Assembly (NCBI RefSeq): GCF_020463795.1
Contig: NZ_CP080025.1
Span: 685,001-749,000, forward strand
Origin: Echinicola marina
Lineage (GTDB): Bacteria; Bacteroidota; Bacteroidia; Cytophagales; Cyclobacteriaceae
Reading direction: 5' to 3'
Length of the DNA stretch: 64,000 nt
Shown: piece after piece, positions 8,566 to 16,962 of the stretch
How the letters are laid out: the number at the start of each line of letters is the position of its first letter
How positions within the stretch are numbered: position 1 is the stretch's first letter
The notes under the pieces: generated by a model
The model's database searches: none
Told to the model about the DNA's origin: nothing
What the model saw: only the letters and a program-made list of their open reading frames with translations
Program-made: the position numbers and the translations under genes

Positions 8566-10956
8566 ATGAAACACATTATAACCAAATACTCAATTCTACC
8601 CTTTATCCTTAAAAAAAGTAAACTTTCACCATTGACTTTGCTAATTTTTCTGCTTACCTCCTACTCTTATGCCCAAACAGGAAATATCAACGGAAAAGTA
8701 ACAACAAGTGATGGTGAACCTGCTGAATTCTCCACAGTTAACCTCAACGGTGATCGGTTTACACTTGTAGACCATAACGGTAAATTTTCTTTCCAAGGCT
8801 TGTCTGTAGGAGAATACACCATTGAGGTAAGTTTTGTAGGCCTGGAATCCAAGAAGAAAACCGTCCATCTAAAAGATGGGGACAAAATTACCATTAATTT
8901 CGAGCTGCCTGCAAGCTCCAACACCTTAAATGAATTTATGGTCGTCGGGGACAAATATTCAGTCACTTCCAGAAAGGAAAGCCCTTATGTGGCCAGGTTG
9001 CCGATCAAAAACCTTGAAAACCCTCAGGTATACAGCGTGGTTGACATTGAGCTGATCAACGAGCAAATGGCCCTAACTCTTGAAGAATCCTTCCGAAATG
9101 TACCTGGTGCTGCCCCTGCCAAGACTGGAGCGGGTATGCCAGCCTTCTTTTCCCGTGGGTTCCAGACCTCTGACAATTTGAGAAACGGTCTGGCCACTTC
9201 CTTGAAGACCGGAATTGATCTGGTAATGGTAGAAAGAGTGGAAACCATCAAAGGCCCCTCCTCTACCCTCTTTGGCTCTTCCATGGTATCCTTTGGGGGT
9301 TTGGTCAACTATGTCACCAAAAAGCCATATCAAGCTTTTGGCGGAGAAGTCTCCTATCTTCAGGGCAGCTGGGACCTCAGCAGATTGACTGCTGATATCA
9401 ATACACCACTGGACAAGGAAAATAACCTGTTGTTCCGTTTTAACACCGCTTTCCAAAAAGAGAACAATTTCCAGGATCAGGGACACGGCACTACCTTGGT
9501 AGCTGCACCAAGCCTATCCTATCAGGTAAATGATCGCCTGACACTTAGATTGGATGCCGATGTGCAGCAGTACAAAGGCACGGCCAATACAGCTTGGGCA
9601 GTAAACAGTGGAGTCACTTTGAGTTCCTACGATGAGTTACCAATAGCTTATGAGCGTTCTTTGATTGACGATTCATTTGTAGGAAAGCAATCATCCAGCA
9701 ATGTATTCCTTCAGGCCGAATACAAGCTTTCTGAAAACTGGACTTCCACCACCAATTATGCCTATGCCAATGGAGAATACAATGACCTCCTATATAATAA
9801 CCAATACTGGATCAGCAACACTGAAGTCAGACGGGCGATGGGTGTCTTCTCACCAGACAAAACAGGGAGAAAACAATTCCAACAAAACTTTACAGGAGAT
9901 TTCAAAATCGGTTCTGTCCGTAATAGGTTGGTAATAGGTTTGGACTATATCGACCAATTCCGTAACATGAAGTATTCTTATGTTTGGCTGGACACAGTCA
10001 ATGTCATGGAAGCCACTCCTGATATTAGGCTTCAAAGTTTGGAAAACACTTTAGGTGAAATGGCCACTCCGGCAAGGCTTAGCAAACAACGAAGTTATGG
10101 AGCCTATTTTTCCGATGTGCTCAATCTTTCTGACAGATTGATCGCCATGATCAGCCTTAGGGCAGACCGCTTTGCCAATAAAGGAACCTATTATCCACTT
10201 ACCCAGCAAACTACGGGAAGCTATTATCAAACAGCTTTTTCCCCAAAACTGGGATTGGTTTACCAGCCTATTAAAGAAAAGGTCAGCCTATTTGCCAACT
10301 ATATGAATGGCTTCAAAAATGTGGGCAATGCTGCGCAGCCCGATGGGACTATCAGTGTTTTCAAACCCCAACAGGCCAATCAACTTGAAGGAGGCATCAA
10401 ACTGGACCTGCTTGATAATAAACTAAATGCGACCGTTAGTTATTATGACATTCAGGTCTCCAATTCTACCCGGGCAGAAACACGCGAAGATGGCATGACC
10501 TATACTGTTCAGGATGGTACACAGCAAAGCCGCGGCATTGAAGTAGAGGTTATTGGCAATCCCTTTCCTGGTTTCAACTTTGTCACAGGTTACGGTTACA
10601 ATGACAATGAATACATCAAAGCTGCTGAAAATTTAATTGGGAAAAGAGCCTTGGGAACCCCTGAGCACGTGGCCAATGCATGGTTAAGCTATTCCCTTAT
10701 CAACGGTAACCTGAAAGGATTGGGCTTTGGAGCTGGAGCCATTTATGTATCCGATGTATTCTATAACGACACCAATACATTTACCCTACCATCCTATACT
10801 GTACTGGATGCTACAGTTTTCTATAACCAACCCAAATACCGCATAAGCTTTAAAGCCAACAACCTGACCGATGAACATTATTGGATCAGTGATGGGTATT
10901 ATGTAAGACCCCAGAAACCAGCACATTTTCTGACCAGCTTTACCTTCAAGTTTTAA
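8566..10956 (+). CDS. TonB-dependent siderophore-type receptor
   Basis: The 796-residue outer-membrane protein has an N-terminal signal peptide (about 1-37, ending SYAQ). A carboxypeptidase-regulatory-like beta domain follows (about 38-118, NINGKVTTSDGEPAEFSTV). The plug (about 150-255) contains VERVETIKGPSSTLFGSSMVSFGGLVNYVTKKP, shown here in parts: VERVETIKGPSS and GGLVNYVTKKP. A 22-strand barrel then runs to the terminal Phe (FTFKF). The plug pattern and size match FhuA/FpvA-like ferric-siderophore receptors rather than SusC. It probably imports a ferric siderophore with TonB energy. The DUF4374 fragment upstream and the DUF1624 gene 51 bp downstream belong to the same neighbourhood. The exact ligand cannot be read from sequence. 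Confidence 0.88.
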   Translation: MKHIITKYSILPFILKKSKLSPLTLLIFLLTSYSYAQTGNINGKVTTSDGEPAEFSTVNLNGDRFTLVDHNGKFSFQGLSVGEYTIEVSFVGLESKKKTVHLKDGDKITINFELPASSNTLNEFMVVGDKYSVTSRKESPYVARLPIKNLENPQVYSVVDIELINEQMALTLEESFRNVPGAAPAKTGAGMPAFFSRGFQTSDNLRNGLATSLKTGIDLVMVERVETIKGPSSTLFGSSMVSFGGLVNYVTKKPYQAFGGEVSYLQGSWDLSRLTADINTPLDKENNLLFRFNTAFQKENNFQDQGHGTTLVAAPSLSYQVNDRLTLRLDADVQQYKGTANTAWAVNSGVTLSSYDELPIAYERSLIDDSFVGKQSSSNVFLQAEYKLSENWTSTTNYAYANGEYNDLLYNNQYWISNTEVRRAMGVFSPDKTGRKQFQQNFTGDFKIGSVRNRLVIGLDYIDQFRNMKYSYVWLDTVNVMEATPDIRLQSLENTLGEMATPARLSKQRSYGAYFSDVLNLSDRLIAMISLRADRFANKGTYYPLTQQTTGSYYQTAFSPKLGLVYQPIKEKVSLFANYMNGFKNVGNAAQPDGTISVFKPQQANQLEGGIKLDLLDNKLNATVSYYDIQVSNSTRAETREDGMTYTVQDGTQQSRGIEVEVIGNPFPGFNFVTGYGYNDNEYIKAAENLIGKRALGTPEHVANAWLSYSLINGNLKGLGFGAGAIYVSDVFYNDTNTFTLPSYTVLDATVFYNQPKYRISFKANNLTDEHYWISDGYYVRPQKPAHFLTSFTFKF

Positions 10957-10977
10957 TTAATTACCACTAACCTCCAT

Positions 10978-11001
10978 CCCCGGGACACTTGATTCCGGGG
11001 A
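10978..11001 (+). terminator. GC-rich hairpin after the TonB receptor gene
   Basis: CCCCGG at the start and CCGGGG at the end flank a short spacer in the 51-bp gap before the DUF1624 gene. It lacks a long T run, so it may be an attenuator or mRNA-stabilising hairpin rather than a full terminator. Confidence 0.45.
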
Positions 11002-11007
11002 CTTTAT

Positions 11008-12189
11008 ATGATTGACTTTAATACCAGATCTCCTTTAACACCGACATTAAAAGTCACTTTGGGAGCAGTCATGTTATTGGCCATCCTTGATCATACCAGG
11101 ATTTTTTTTCATTACTGGAATACATCTCCAACTGACATGGAAACCACTACATTGCCTCTTTTCTTTACCCGGACTGTCTCACACTTCTTTGCCCCTTCGG
11201 TGTTTTTTCTCAGCGGGGTACAATGTCATTTTTATGGTAAAAACGTCCACAAAAGAAAAATGTCGGTAACCCTTGCCAAAAAAGGAGTTGCCTTGATCCT
11301 GCTGGAATTTGCTATAAATAATTTTCTATACACTTTTGATCTTTATTATAGAACCATGGGGATATTTATTTTAGCCATCCTGGGAATTTCTCTGCTTTTG
11401 CTGGCTTTATTGATCTACCTTCCTCCCAGAATTTTATTTCCCCTTTCCCTTATGGGTATTTTGGGGCACCACTTCCTTGATGGCATCAATTATGGAGGAC
11501 AATCTTCCTTACAAATCTTAGGGGCTTTACTTCACCATCAAAAATTCATTGAAACCAAGAGATGCCTGTTCATTATCAATTATACGATCCTTCCATGGGC
11601 CCCACTTTTATGGGCTGGGTATGCATTGGGCTGGTGGTTCGAGCAGGATTTCCCCGCTGTAATAAGAAAAAGACAGCTTAAAGCCTTGGGACTATTTTTG
11701 ATCCTAGTATTTGTATTGTTGAGGAGCACAGGTTGGTATGGAGAGACTTCTGATTGGAATATGGGTACCAATACTTTTTCTGTTAGCTTAATATCGTTCT
11801 TTGACCTTAACAAATACCCCGCTTCCCTATGCCTTATAACATTTACCATGGGAGGCCTATTCCTGTTAATTGCTTTTTTGGAAGTCAGAACCTCCAACAT
11901 CACTGATCTACTGATGGAATATGGCAATCACAGTTTGTTCATCTATCTTTTCAGTACTTTCACCTTACATTTGGCAGCTATGCTGACCCTACCATTAGAA
12001 GGATTTTCCATATGGGCGATGGTGATCACACCGGCATCTTACCTTACAGATAGCCCATTGGAAAACCATGGATTTCCTTTAATTGCCGTTTATGGCATTT
12101 GGCTTTTCTTTGTAGCGGTATTTTTAAAAGCTATTGGTTATTACAGCCAATTAATGAAAAACAAGGCAAAACTGATCAGTCTCAATTAA
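11008..12189 (+). CDS. DUF1624-like polytopic membrane protein
   Basis: The 393-residue product has about ten hydrophobic helices and no signal peptide. The first helix reads LGAVMLLAILDHTRIFFHYW, and FFAPSVFFLSGV follows in the second. This DH...R pattern with a following S/G-rich helix is typical of DUF1624/heparan-alpha-glucosaminide-acetyltransferase-like and YeiB-like integral membrane acyltransferases. Such proteins transfer acyl groups across or at the inner membrane, but substrates are mostly unknown. The gene sits 51 bp after the siderophore receptor and may be co-transcribed with it, separated by a GC-rich hairpin. Confidence 0.7.
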   Translation: MIDFNTRSPLTPTLKVTLGAVMLLAILDHTRIFFHYWNTSPTDMETTTLPLFFTRTVSHFFAPSVFFLSGVQCHFYGKNVHKRKMSVTLAKKGVALILLEFAINNFLYTFDLYYRTMGIFILAILGISLLLLALLIYLPPRILFPLSLMGILGHHFLDGINYGGQSSLQILGALLHHQKFIETKRCLFIINYTILPWAPLLWAGYALGWWFEQDFPAVIRKRQLKALGLFLILVFVLLRSTGWYGETSDWNMGTNTFSVSLISFFDLNKYPASLCLITFTMGGLFLLIAFLEVRTSNITDLLMEYGNHSLFIYLFSTFTLHLAAMLTLPLEGFSIWAMVITPASYLTDSPLENHGFPLIAVYGIWLFFVAVFLKAIGYYSQLMKNKAKLISLN

Positions 12190-12668
12190 GAAATTGAGAC
12201 CAATTGATAGTATAACAATGAATGGATCTCGTGAAATACTTTCTTATGAATTAGATTTAGCTTAGAGTTTGAAACTATGAAATCACTCGAACAAACTGGT
12301 ACAAATTCAACGGTACATCTATTTTAAATTAGTCCTAAATCAACCTAAAACTACGGGAGTGTTAGCTAAACTCTGTCCTTTCCCTTCCCTGGGGCTAGCC
12401 CCAGGGAAGGGAAATTTCCACTAAATAATTAGGTTTCCGTATTGATATCCAAACTGATCCTCCCCTAAACGGTTCAAATTTGCTCTTATCAGCTCCACAA
12501 CACAGTACCTTTTTAGCTGGATGGCTAAGATTGAAAATGATCCCATGTTTAAAATATATCTTTAAACAAAAAAAATGACACTGGGAACAGATTTCACATG
12601 AAATAAAATTGGTCCAGTTACATCAAAAAATTTAATTGATTCAGTAACTTTTAAATGAACCAAAGTGT
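12190..12668. other. Intergenic region between convergent genes
   Basis: This 479-bp gap separates the DUF1624 gene from the convergent recombinase gene. It holds the perfect 36-bp palindrome listed separately and otherwise AT-rich sequence with no credible ORF or RNA gene. Confidence 0.6.
12379..12414. terminator. Perfect 36-bp palindrome, possible bidirectional terminator
   Basis: The half-site TTTCCCTTCCCTGGGGCT (12379-12396) is followed directly by its exact complement (12397-12414) with no loop. The position between convergent genes and the A/T ends suit a bidirectional terminator. A protein-binding or cruciform site at an island boundary is an alternative. Confidence 0.5.
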
Positions 12669-13928
12669 TCAATCAAACTCCATCAATTTCCCCATCATCT
12701 CCTTATCACTTTCATCATCCAAAATGCTTTTTATATAAGCCCTAGTAGTTTTGATATCTGCATGCCCCAAAGATTCTCCAACATATTCAATTGAAGCATT
12801 ATTCCGTATGGCCATAGTGGCAAAGCTATGTCTGGCAGTATAAGTACTTACATTTTCAGAAATACCGATTTTTTTTGCATATCTTTTCATGTGCTGATTA
12901 ACCAATCTAGTAAAATTCTGCTTTGCTTTTAGCTTTTCTATTTCGGTCATCTCTTCATGAATAATTTGAAAGACATAATCCTCACTTCTCCTCCTTTTAC
13001 CACCATAAAATTTGATTACCTTTTTCGAATGCTCCATCAATGGAACCCGAATAACCACTTGCTCCTCTACAGTATCTTTCGTCTTTTCCCTCACAAATTC
13101 AATGTGTTCCTCTTTTACATTCTTCCATTTCAGATATAATATATCCTTCATGTTCATCCCCTTGCACAGGTAAGAGAAGAACCAAAAATCCTTGGCCTTT
13201 CGTTGATACTCGTTTTCTACATCACCTTCAAACAATACCTTCAGTTGATGTTTATCCAATGCTTTCTTCTTATTACTTCCTTTGGGGATAACATATTTTC
13301 CTTTACCAAAAGGGTAATTATCTGTTTTCACCAAATTAAAAATGTGTCTTAAAGGTCTCAGGTAGATGCCCACGGAGGTTCTTGTATTTCCTTTTTCAAT
13401 CATCCAGCTCTCAAAATCCTTCAGCCATTTAGGGGTAACATCACCAAAATAAAGAACACTTGGGTTCCTCTTCTTTTTATCTTTCATGAATCTTTGAAGA
13501 GCTCCTAAACTTGTCTGATAGGCAATTTTACTTCCCACCCTACCTTCTTTGTCCAAAACATCTATCTTTTTCTGAAATTGATGAAAAATGTCCTTACTGT
13601 CTCCTTCTGGTCTGAATATTTCCTTTTCAAAAGCTTCAAATGTAAAGGTATCCAATTTATTGGCTACCTCGATGAAATTATAAAGCACCTGCTCCAATTT
13701 AACCTTTAGCTCTTTTGCTTCTTTTCTGGGCCTAGCACTTTCAAAAACCTTTTCATACATCTCCGTTGTCATATCCATTCCTATGGGGTAGTATTTCCTC
13801 CGCTTGGGCCTTGGTGTATAGACTTTAATCTTCAAGGGATAATATCCGTCTTCCTTGGGTCTTCTCAAATCTAGGTAAAGTGTCATTTCAAACTCACTTC
13901 CTGATCGTACAAACTTCGTTGATGCCAT
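12669..13928 (-). CDS. Tyrosine recombinase (integrase)
   Basis: The 419-residue protein has an N-terminal arm domain (about 1-95, TLYLDLRRPKEDGYYPLKIKVY). A SAM-like core-binding domain (about 100-215) and a catalytic domain (about 225-410) follow. The C-terminal catalytic signature is clear: TARHSFAT near 361-368, LGHADIKTTRAY with the nucleophile Tyr near 397. The first catalytic Arg position reads KGMNMKDILYLKW, with Asn where many integrases have Arg, a variant known in a Bacteroidota subgroup. The gene lies next to a tRNA-Asn 3' fragment and an excisionase-like HTH gene, so it probably integrated the island to its left at that tRNA. Confidence 0.9.
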   Translation of the reverse strand: MASTKFVRSGSEFEMTLYLDLRRPKEDGYYPLKIKVYTPRPKRRKYYPIGMDMTTEMYEKVFESARPRKEAKELKVKLEQVLYNFIEVANKLDTFTFEAFEKEIFRPEGDSKDIFHQFQKKIDVLDKEGRVGSKIAYQTSLGALQRFMKDKKKRNPSVLYFGDVTPKWLKDFESWMIEKGNTRTSVGIYLRPLRHIFNLVKTDNYPFGKGKYVIPKGSNKKKALDKHQLKVLFEGDVENEYQRKAKDFWFFSYLCKGMNMKDILYLKWKNVKEEHIEFVREKTKDTVEEQVVIRVPLMEHSKKVIKFYGGKRRRSEDYVFQIIHEEMTEIEKLKAKQNFTRLVNQHMKRYAKKIGISENVSTYTARHSFATMAIRNNASIEYVGESLGHADIKTTRAYIKSILDDESDKEMMGKLMEFD

Positions 13929-13944
13929 TTTTTACTAGTTTGGA

Positions 13945-13967
13945 TTTGCACACGATTTGCACACAAA
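13945..13967 (+). repeat. 23-bp direct repeat, copy 1
   Basis: This copy lies 17 bp upstream of the recombinase start and contains the internal repeat TTTGCACACGA / TTTGCACACAAA. A second copy with two mismatches lies at 14171-14193, on the other side of the tRNA fragment. They could be arm-type sites for the recombinase. Confidence 0.6.
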
Positions 13968-14081
13968 TCGATCTAAAAACTTATAAATAAAGTTATAGTA
14001 GAAAAATGTAAAATCCTACAAACAACTTAAAACCAACTCTTTATGTATAATCTTAAAAATATAATACTAACCCAAAATATA

Positions 14082-14115
14082 ACTGTTAATCAGAGGGTCC
14101 TTGGTTCGATCCCAA
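14082..14115 (+). other. tRNA-Asn 3' fragment, candidate attachment site
   Basis: The sequence reads ACTGTTAATCAG (anticodon stem-loop with GTT, Asn), then AGGGTCC, then a T arm TTGGTTCGATCCCAA. No 5' half, D arm or matching acceptor strand lies upstream, and the last T-stem pair is broken. It is therefore a fragment, not a gene. It is followed by an intact terminator and flanked by 23-bp direct repeats, with the recombinase on its left. This matches the original 3' tRNA end left after tRNA-targeted integration. Confidence 0.7.
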
Positions 14116-14132
14116 TAGAAGGGGCTGAAAAT

Positions 14133-14168
14133 CAACCACTTACAATGAAAAATTGTAAGTGGTTTTTT
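14133..14168 (+). terminator. Rho-independent terminator after tRNA fragment
   Basis: AACCACTTACAAT and ATTGTAAGTGGTT form a long stem with a short A-rich loop, followed by seven T residues. It would be the native terminator of the tRNA-Asn transcript. Confidence 0.8.
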
Positions 14169-14170
14169 TA

Positions 14171-14193
14171 TTTGCATACGATTTGAACACAAA
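14171..14193 (+). repeat. 23-bp direct repeat, copy 2
   Basis: It matches the copy at 13945-13967 at 21 of 23 positions (differences at repeat positions 7 and 16). It directly follows the T run of the tRNA terminator, so the two copies bracket the tRNA fragment. Confidence 0.6.
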
Positions 14194-14212
14194 AAGGGGC
14201 CGTAAAATATTT

Positions 14213-14554
14213 TTAAATTTTGTTGAATCCTCTGTCCCGAAAAAGTCGATTCTCATGAATTCTCACTCCTCTTATTTTGGGATTGCTCAATTTTGAAGTA
14301 ATCCAGTCCAGGATTTCATCTTTGATAAAGTAAAGTTTTCCGGCTTTCTTATAATGGGGAATAATCCCCTTGGAAACATAACTGTAAATGGTCTGCCTTT
14401 TTAATTCGAATAAATCACAGATCTTGTTTAATGTAAGTACCTGACCACTGGGCTGCTCGCTCAGCGCTATCTCCTGTATAGCTTCTAAAATCAATTTGTT
14501 TTGTGCTAATAGTTGGGCAATAGCAGTTGGGAGGTCTTCAAATTTTAAGTCCAT
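14213..14554 (-). CDS. Helix-turn-helix excisionase-like protein
   Basis: The preferred start is the ATG at 14554 (113 residues, MDLKFEDLPTAIAQ); the longer frame to 14617 adds a hydrophobic leader with no support. The N-terminal helix (about 5-35) is followed by a MerR/excisionase-type HTH: LTLNKICDLFELKRQTIYSYVSKGIIPHYKKAGKLYFIKDEILDW, seen in parts as LKRQTIYSYVSKG and KLYFIKDEILDW. Such small proteins direct excision or regulate integrase genes in Bacteroidota mobile elements. It shares strand with the recombinase but is separated from it by the tRNA fragment, so it lies on the far side of the presumed attachment site. Confidence 0.75.
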   Translation of the reverse strand: MDLKFEDLPTAIAQLLAQNKLILEAIQEIALSEQPSGQVLTLNKICDLFELKRQTIYSYVSKGIIPHYKKAGKLYFIKDEILDWITSKLSNPKIRGVRIHENRLFRDRGFNKI

Positions 14555-14727
14555 AGATAAAATTGGTTTGAATATGAGCAAAACAAATGGTACGATTACT
14601 AATCGAGATAATTTCACCAGCTAGACCATAGTAGGGTGAAATAATTCTTTTATTAATTTAAAAATGAGGGATCAGATATTATCACACTGATATCAGAAGT
14701 GAGGGATATTCATTTCCTTTATTAAAA

Positions 14728-14753
14728 AATTCTTGATTCGCGAATCAAGAATT
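14728..14753. promoter_or_regulatory. Perfect 26-bp palindrome
   Basis: AATTCTTGATTCG is followed immediately by its exact complement. It lies about 170 bp upstream of the HTH gene start. No T run follows, so an operator for a dimeric regulator, possibly the adjacent HTH protein, is more likely than a terminator. Confidence 0.45.
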
Positions 14754-15281
14754 AGTTCATGCTTTGAGAAATGCATATAATCCTGTCAGGCATGGAGAAC
14801 ACCCTGTCATATTGTTATAGGCATAAGCTTTCCTCTATTTCTTTCCTTGGTCATTTTACATTACAGTCCCTTATCATGTACCGAAATGGCACATGGATGA
14901 TCATTGATAAAAATATAAGAAGGAGTCTCGATAAAAAAACACACCCTATCAGGAATACACTGCCCACCTAAACCCTCTCCAAAAAGTACCACGTTTTCTA
15001 AGAATTTAGCCAAAAGTAAACGTATCCTATACTAGGAGTATACTAGGCATGGGAGCATCCATAGGGGGAGGAACGTAAAGAAAACAGTCTGTGACTGCTT
15101 TTAGCGAGTGGCTAGCCTGCAGGGCAGCCCCTCTCGTTTTAAGAAGTGATTCTCCTTCCAAAACCACCAAATAAAACTGGACCTTTCCTGATAGTTCTCA
15201 TGACGTCTCTTGGTACTCCCCCAATATCTCCACTTTAAATCTACTTTCTACTTACTTAATTCCTGCATATAAAACATTTTA

Positions 15282-15351
15282 TATTTGCATTAAATTAACA
15301 AAACGCAAATACAATTATTTATATTTGCAATAACGATAAAATACGCAAATA
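15282..15351 (+). promoter_or_regulatory. Phased inverted-repeat array upstream of fic
   Basis: Two copies of TATTTGC-N16-GCAAATA occur at 15282-15311 and 15322-15351, exactly 40 bp apart, and end 26 bp before the fic ATG. Each left arm is part of TATATTTG, which matches the Bacteroidota -7 element TAnnTTTG, so a bound protein would block the promoter. The winged-helix C-terminus of the Fic protein is the obvious candidate ligand. Confidence 0.7.
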
Positions 15352-15377
15352 AAACACAACTTAATTGCAAGTTCTAT

Positions 15378-16532
15378 ATGGAAGTAAGAGATATCAATAG
15401 TTTTCAATCTGGTAACTGGATCAAGCGAATGGAATATAGAAGCTTCAGCCCTGAACTGATCAATCATCAGTGGATATCAACAGACCCTCAATTATCCTCC
15501 CTATTAAGTCAAGCCGACCGTAGTCTTGGCAAGCTGGATGCTTTTTCTGATTTAATACCAGATATTGACTTTTTCATCATGATGCATATCACTAAGGAAG
15601 CTACTGTATCCAGTAAAATAGAAGGAACTCAGACCTCTTTTCAGGAAGCACTTATCAAAGAGCAAGATTTGGATCCGGAAAAAAGGGATGATTGGAAAGA
15701 AGTACACTGCTATATTGAGGCTATGAACCAAGCCATTCAGGAAATGGAAAGATTGCCGATTTCTACCCGATTAATCAAACAAACACATGCCACCCTTCTT
15801 CAAGGTGTTCGTGGAAAAGAAAAGTTACCTGGAGAATTCAGAACTAGTCAAAACTGGATAGGGCCAAGTCTCAAACATGCCATCTTTGTTCCACCGACTC
15901 ATCAGGAAATACCAGAATTAATGAGCGATCTGGAAGAGTTTATTCATGCTGACAATGCAGACATCCCCACATTTGTACCGCACCTTATTAAAATCGCGCT
16001 GATCCACTACCAGTTTGAAACCATCCATCCATTTCTGGACGGAAACGGTCGAATTGGAAGGCTATTGATCACCTTGTATCTATTGGATAAAGGCCTATTA
16101 AGAAAACCGACACTCTACCTGTCCGATTTCTTTGAAAGAAACAGAAGGGACTATTATGACAACCTGATGCGGGTCAGAGAAAAAAGTGACCTAAAAACCT
16201 GGATCGAATATTTCCTTGTAGGTGTTATCGAAACGACAGAATCCAGTATTCAAACTTTTCAAAATATCGTTAAGTTACGTGATCGGGTCGAACTTACACA
16301 GTTGATTCAGTTAGGTAAGCGGCAACAGGATGCGAAAATACTAATGAGTGAGCTTTATAAAAACCCGATCATTGATGGAGCCAAAGTCGCTGAAATATTA
16401 AGTGTTCACGCATCTACTGCAAATCGCCTAATTAAGGACCTAATGGAAATGGGGATTTTGGAAGAACTTACTGGATACAAACGTAACCGCATCTATGCCT
16501 TTGGGGAATACATCAGGTTATTTAACACATAA
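15378..16532 (+). CDS. Fic family protein with C-terminal winged helix
   Basis: The 384-residue protein has an N-terminal Fic-associated domain with the inhibitory helix motif SSKIEG (about 78-83) and the full catalytic motif HPFLDGNGRIGR (217-228). A C-terminal winged-helix domain follows (about 315-380, VAEILSVHASTANRLIKDLMEMGILEEL in parts). Fic enzymes transfer AMP from ATP to Ser, Thr or Tyr of target proteins, and an N-terminal inhibitory Glu marks class II. All catalytic residues are present. The HTH domain and the phased repeats on both sides of the gene suggest autoregulation. The gene stands alone between island DNA and a PUL. The target is unknown. Confidence 0.92.
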   Translation: MEVRDINSFQSGNWIKRMEYRSFSPELINHQWISTDPQLSSLLSQADRSLGKLDAFSDLIPDIDFFIMMHITKEATVSSKIEGTQTSFQEALIKEQDLDPEKRDDWKEVHCYIEAMNQAIQEMERLPISTRLIKQTHATLLQGVRGKEKLPGEFRTSQNWIGPSLKHAIFVPPTHQEIPELMSDLEEFIHADNADIPTFVPHLIKIALIHYQFETIHPFLDGNGRIGRLLITLYLLDKGLLRKPTLYLSDFFERNRRDYYDNLMRVREKSDLKTWIEYFLVGVIETTESSIQTFQNIVKLRDRVELTQLIQLGKRQQDAKILMSELYKNPIIDGAKVAEILSVHASTANRLIKDLMEMGILEELTGYKRNRIYAFGEYIRLFNT

Positions 16533-16962
16533 CCTTCTCTTTTACGTCCCAACCACAAATACAAAACCCCATATTTGCAAAAATCACTTAAACTACAAAT
16601 ATAGATTTCCATATTTGCATTTCTGCAAATATACCGATTAAACATTCGTCAATTTCTTTACAAAAAACAGTCAGAAACATAATATCTCCTCGATGTTCCC
16701 TCTATGTCTCCTTTTTACTACTACTTAGTATTAGTAGTCACACATGCTAAAACCAAACCATATAGAGGAATCATCAAAATCTCACTTTTCAAGATTTCAC
16801 CACCAGATTAGCAAATTAACCTGGGTTATTAACCCAAATTTAACCGAAAAATTAACCATATCTACGCTATTTTCGATCTTGTTAAAGTTGCTGAATCGAT
16901 TATGCTTTTCTTCAGCCAACTAAAACTGGTTAATTAAATTATAACCCATAAAAACCTATCAA
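16533..16962. other. Intergenic region between fic and PUL 1
   Basis: The first 100 bp hold the downstream fic repeat array. Further on are an ACTACTA/TAGTAGT inverted repeat near 16719-16739 and TGGGTTATTAACCCA near 16823-16837, an operator-like palindrome about 125 bp before the first PUL gene. The remainder is AT-rich and presumably includes the PUL promoter. No coding sequence is seen. Confidence 0.5.
16555..16631 (+). promoter_or_regulatory. Phased inverted-repeat array downstream of fic
   Basis: ACAAATA (16555-16561), TATTTGC (16572-16578), ACAAATA (16595-16601), TATTTGC (16612-16618) and GCAAATA (16625-16631) repeat the upstream arms. The spacings 10, 16 and 10 bp are the same as upstream, giving the same 40-bp period; the final spacing is 6 bp. 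It starts 22 bp after the fic stop codon. Confidence 0.65.

Larger units (their letters stand above)
14555..15377. other. Long non-coding stretch before fic
   Basis: These 823 bp have no credible gene; the 66-codon frame at 14771-14971 lacks any family features. The stretch contains a 26-bp perfect palindrome (14728-14753) and a tandem pair TATACTAGG at 15028-15036 and 15039-15047. A GC-richer stretch follows at about 15050-15140, including CCTGCAGG. The fic promoter repeats close it at 15282-15351. It may be residual island DNA. Confidence 0.5.

Noticed and set aside
14082-14115. Complete tRNA-Asn gene
   Set aside because: The D arm, 5' acceptor strand and a matching 3' acceptor strand are absent.
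14554-14617. Longer start of the HTH protein with a hydrophobic leader
   Set aside because: A membrane leader does not fit an excisionase-like DNA-binding protein, and the ATG at 14554 gives the usual length.
14771-14971. 66-codon plus-strand frame
   Set aside because: It has no recognisable composition, domain or context, and lies in non-coding DNA with palindromes and repeats.
15282-15351. CRISPR-like array beside fic
   Set aside because: Arms are 7 bp, inverted, and only two units occur on each side. There are no spacers of CRISPR size and no cas genes.
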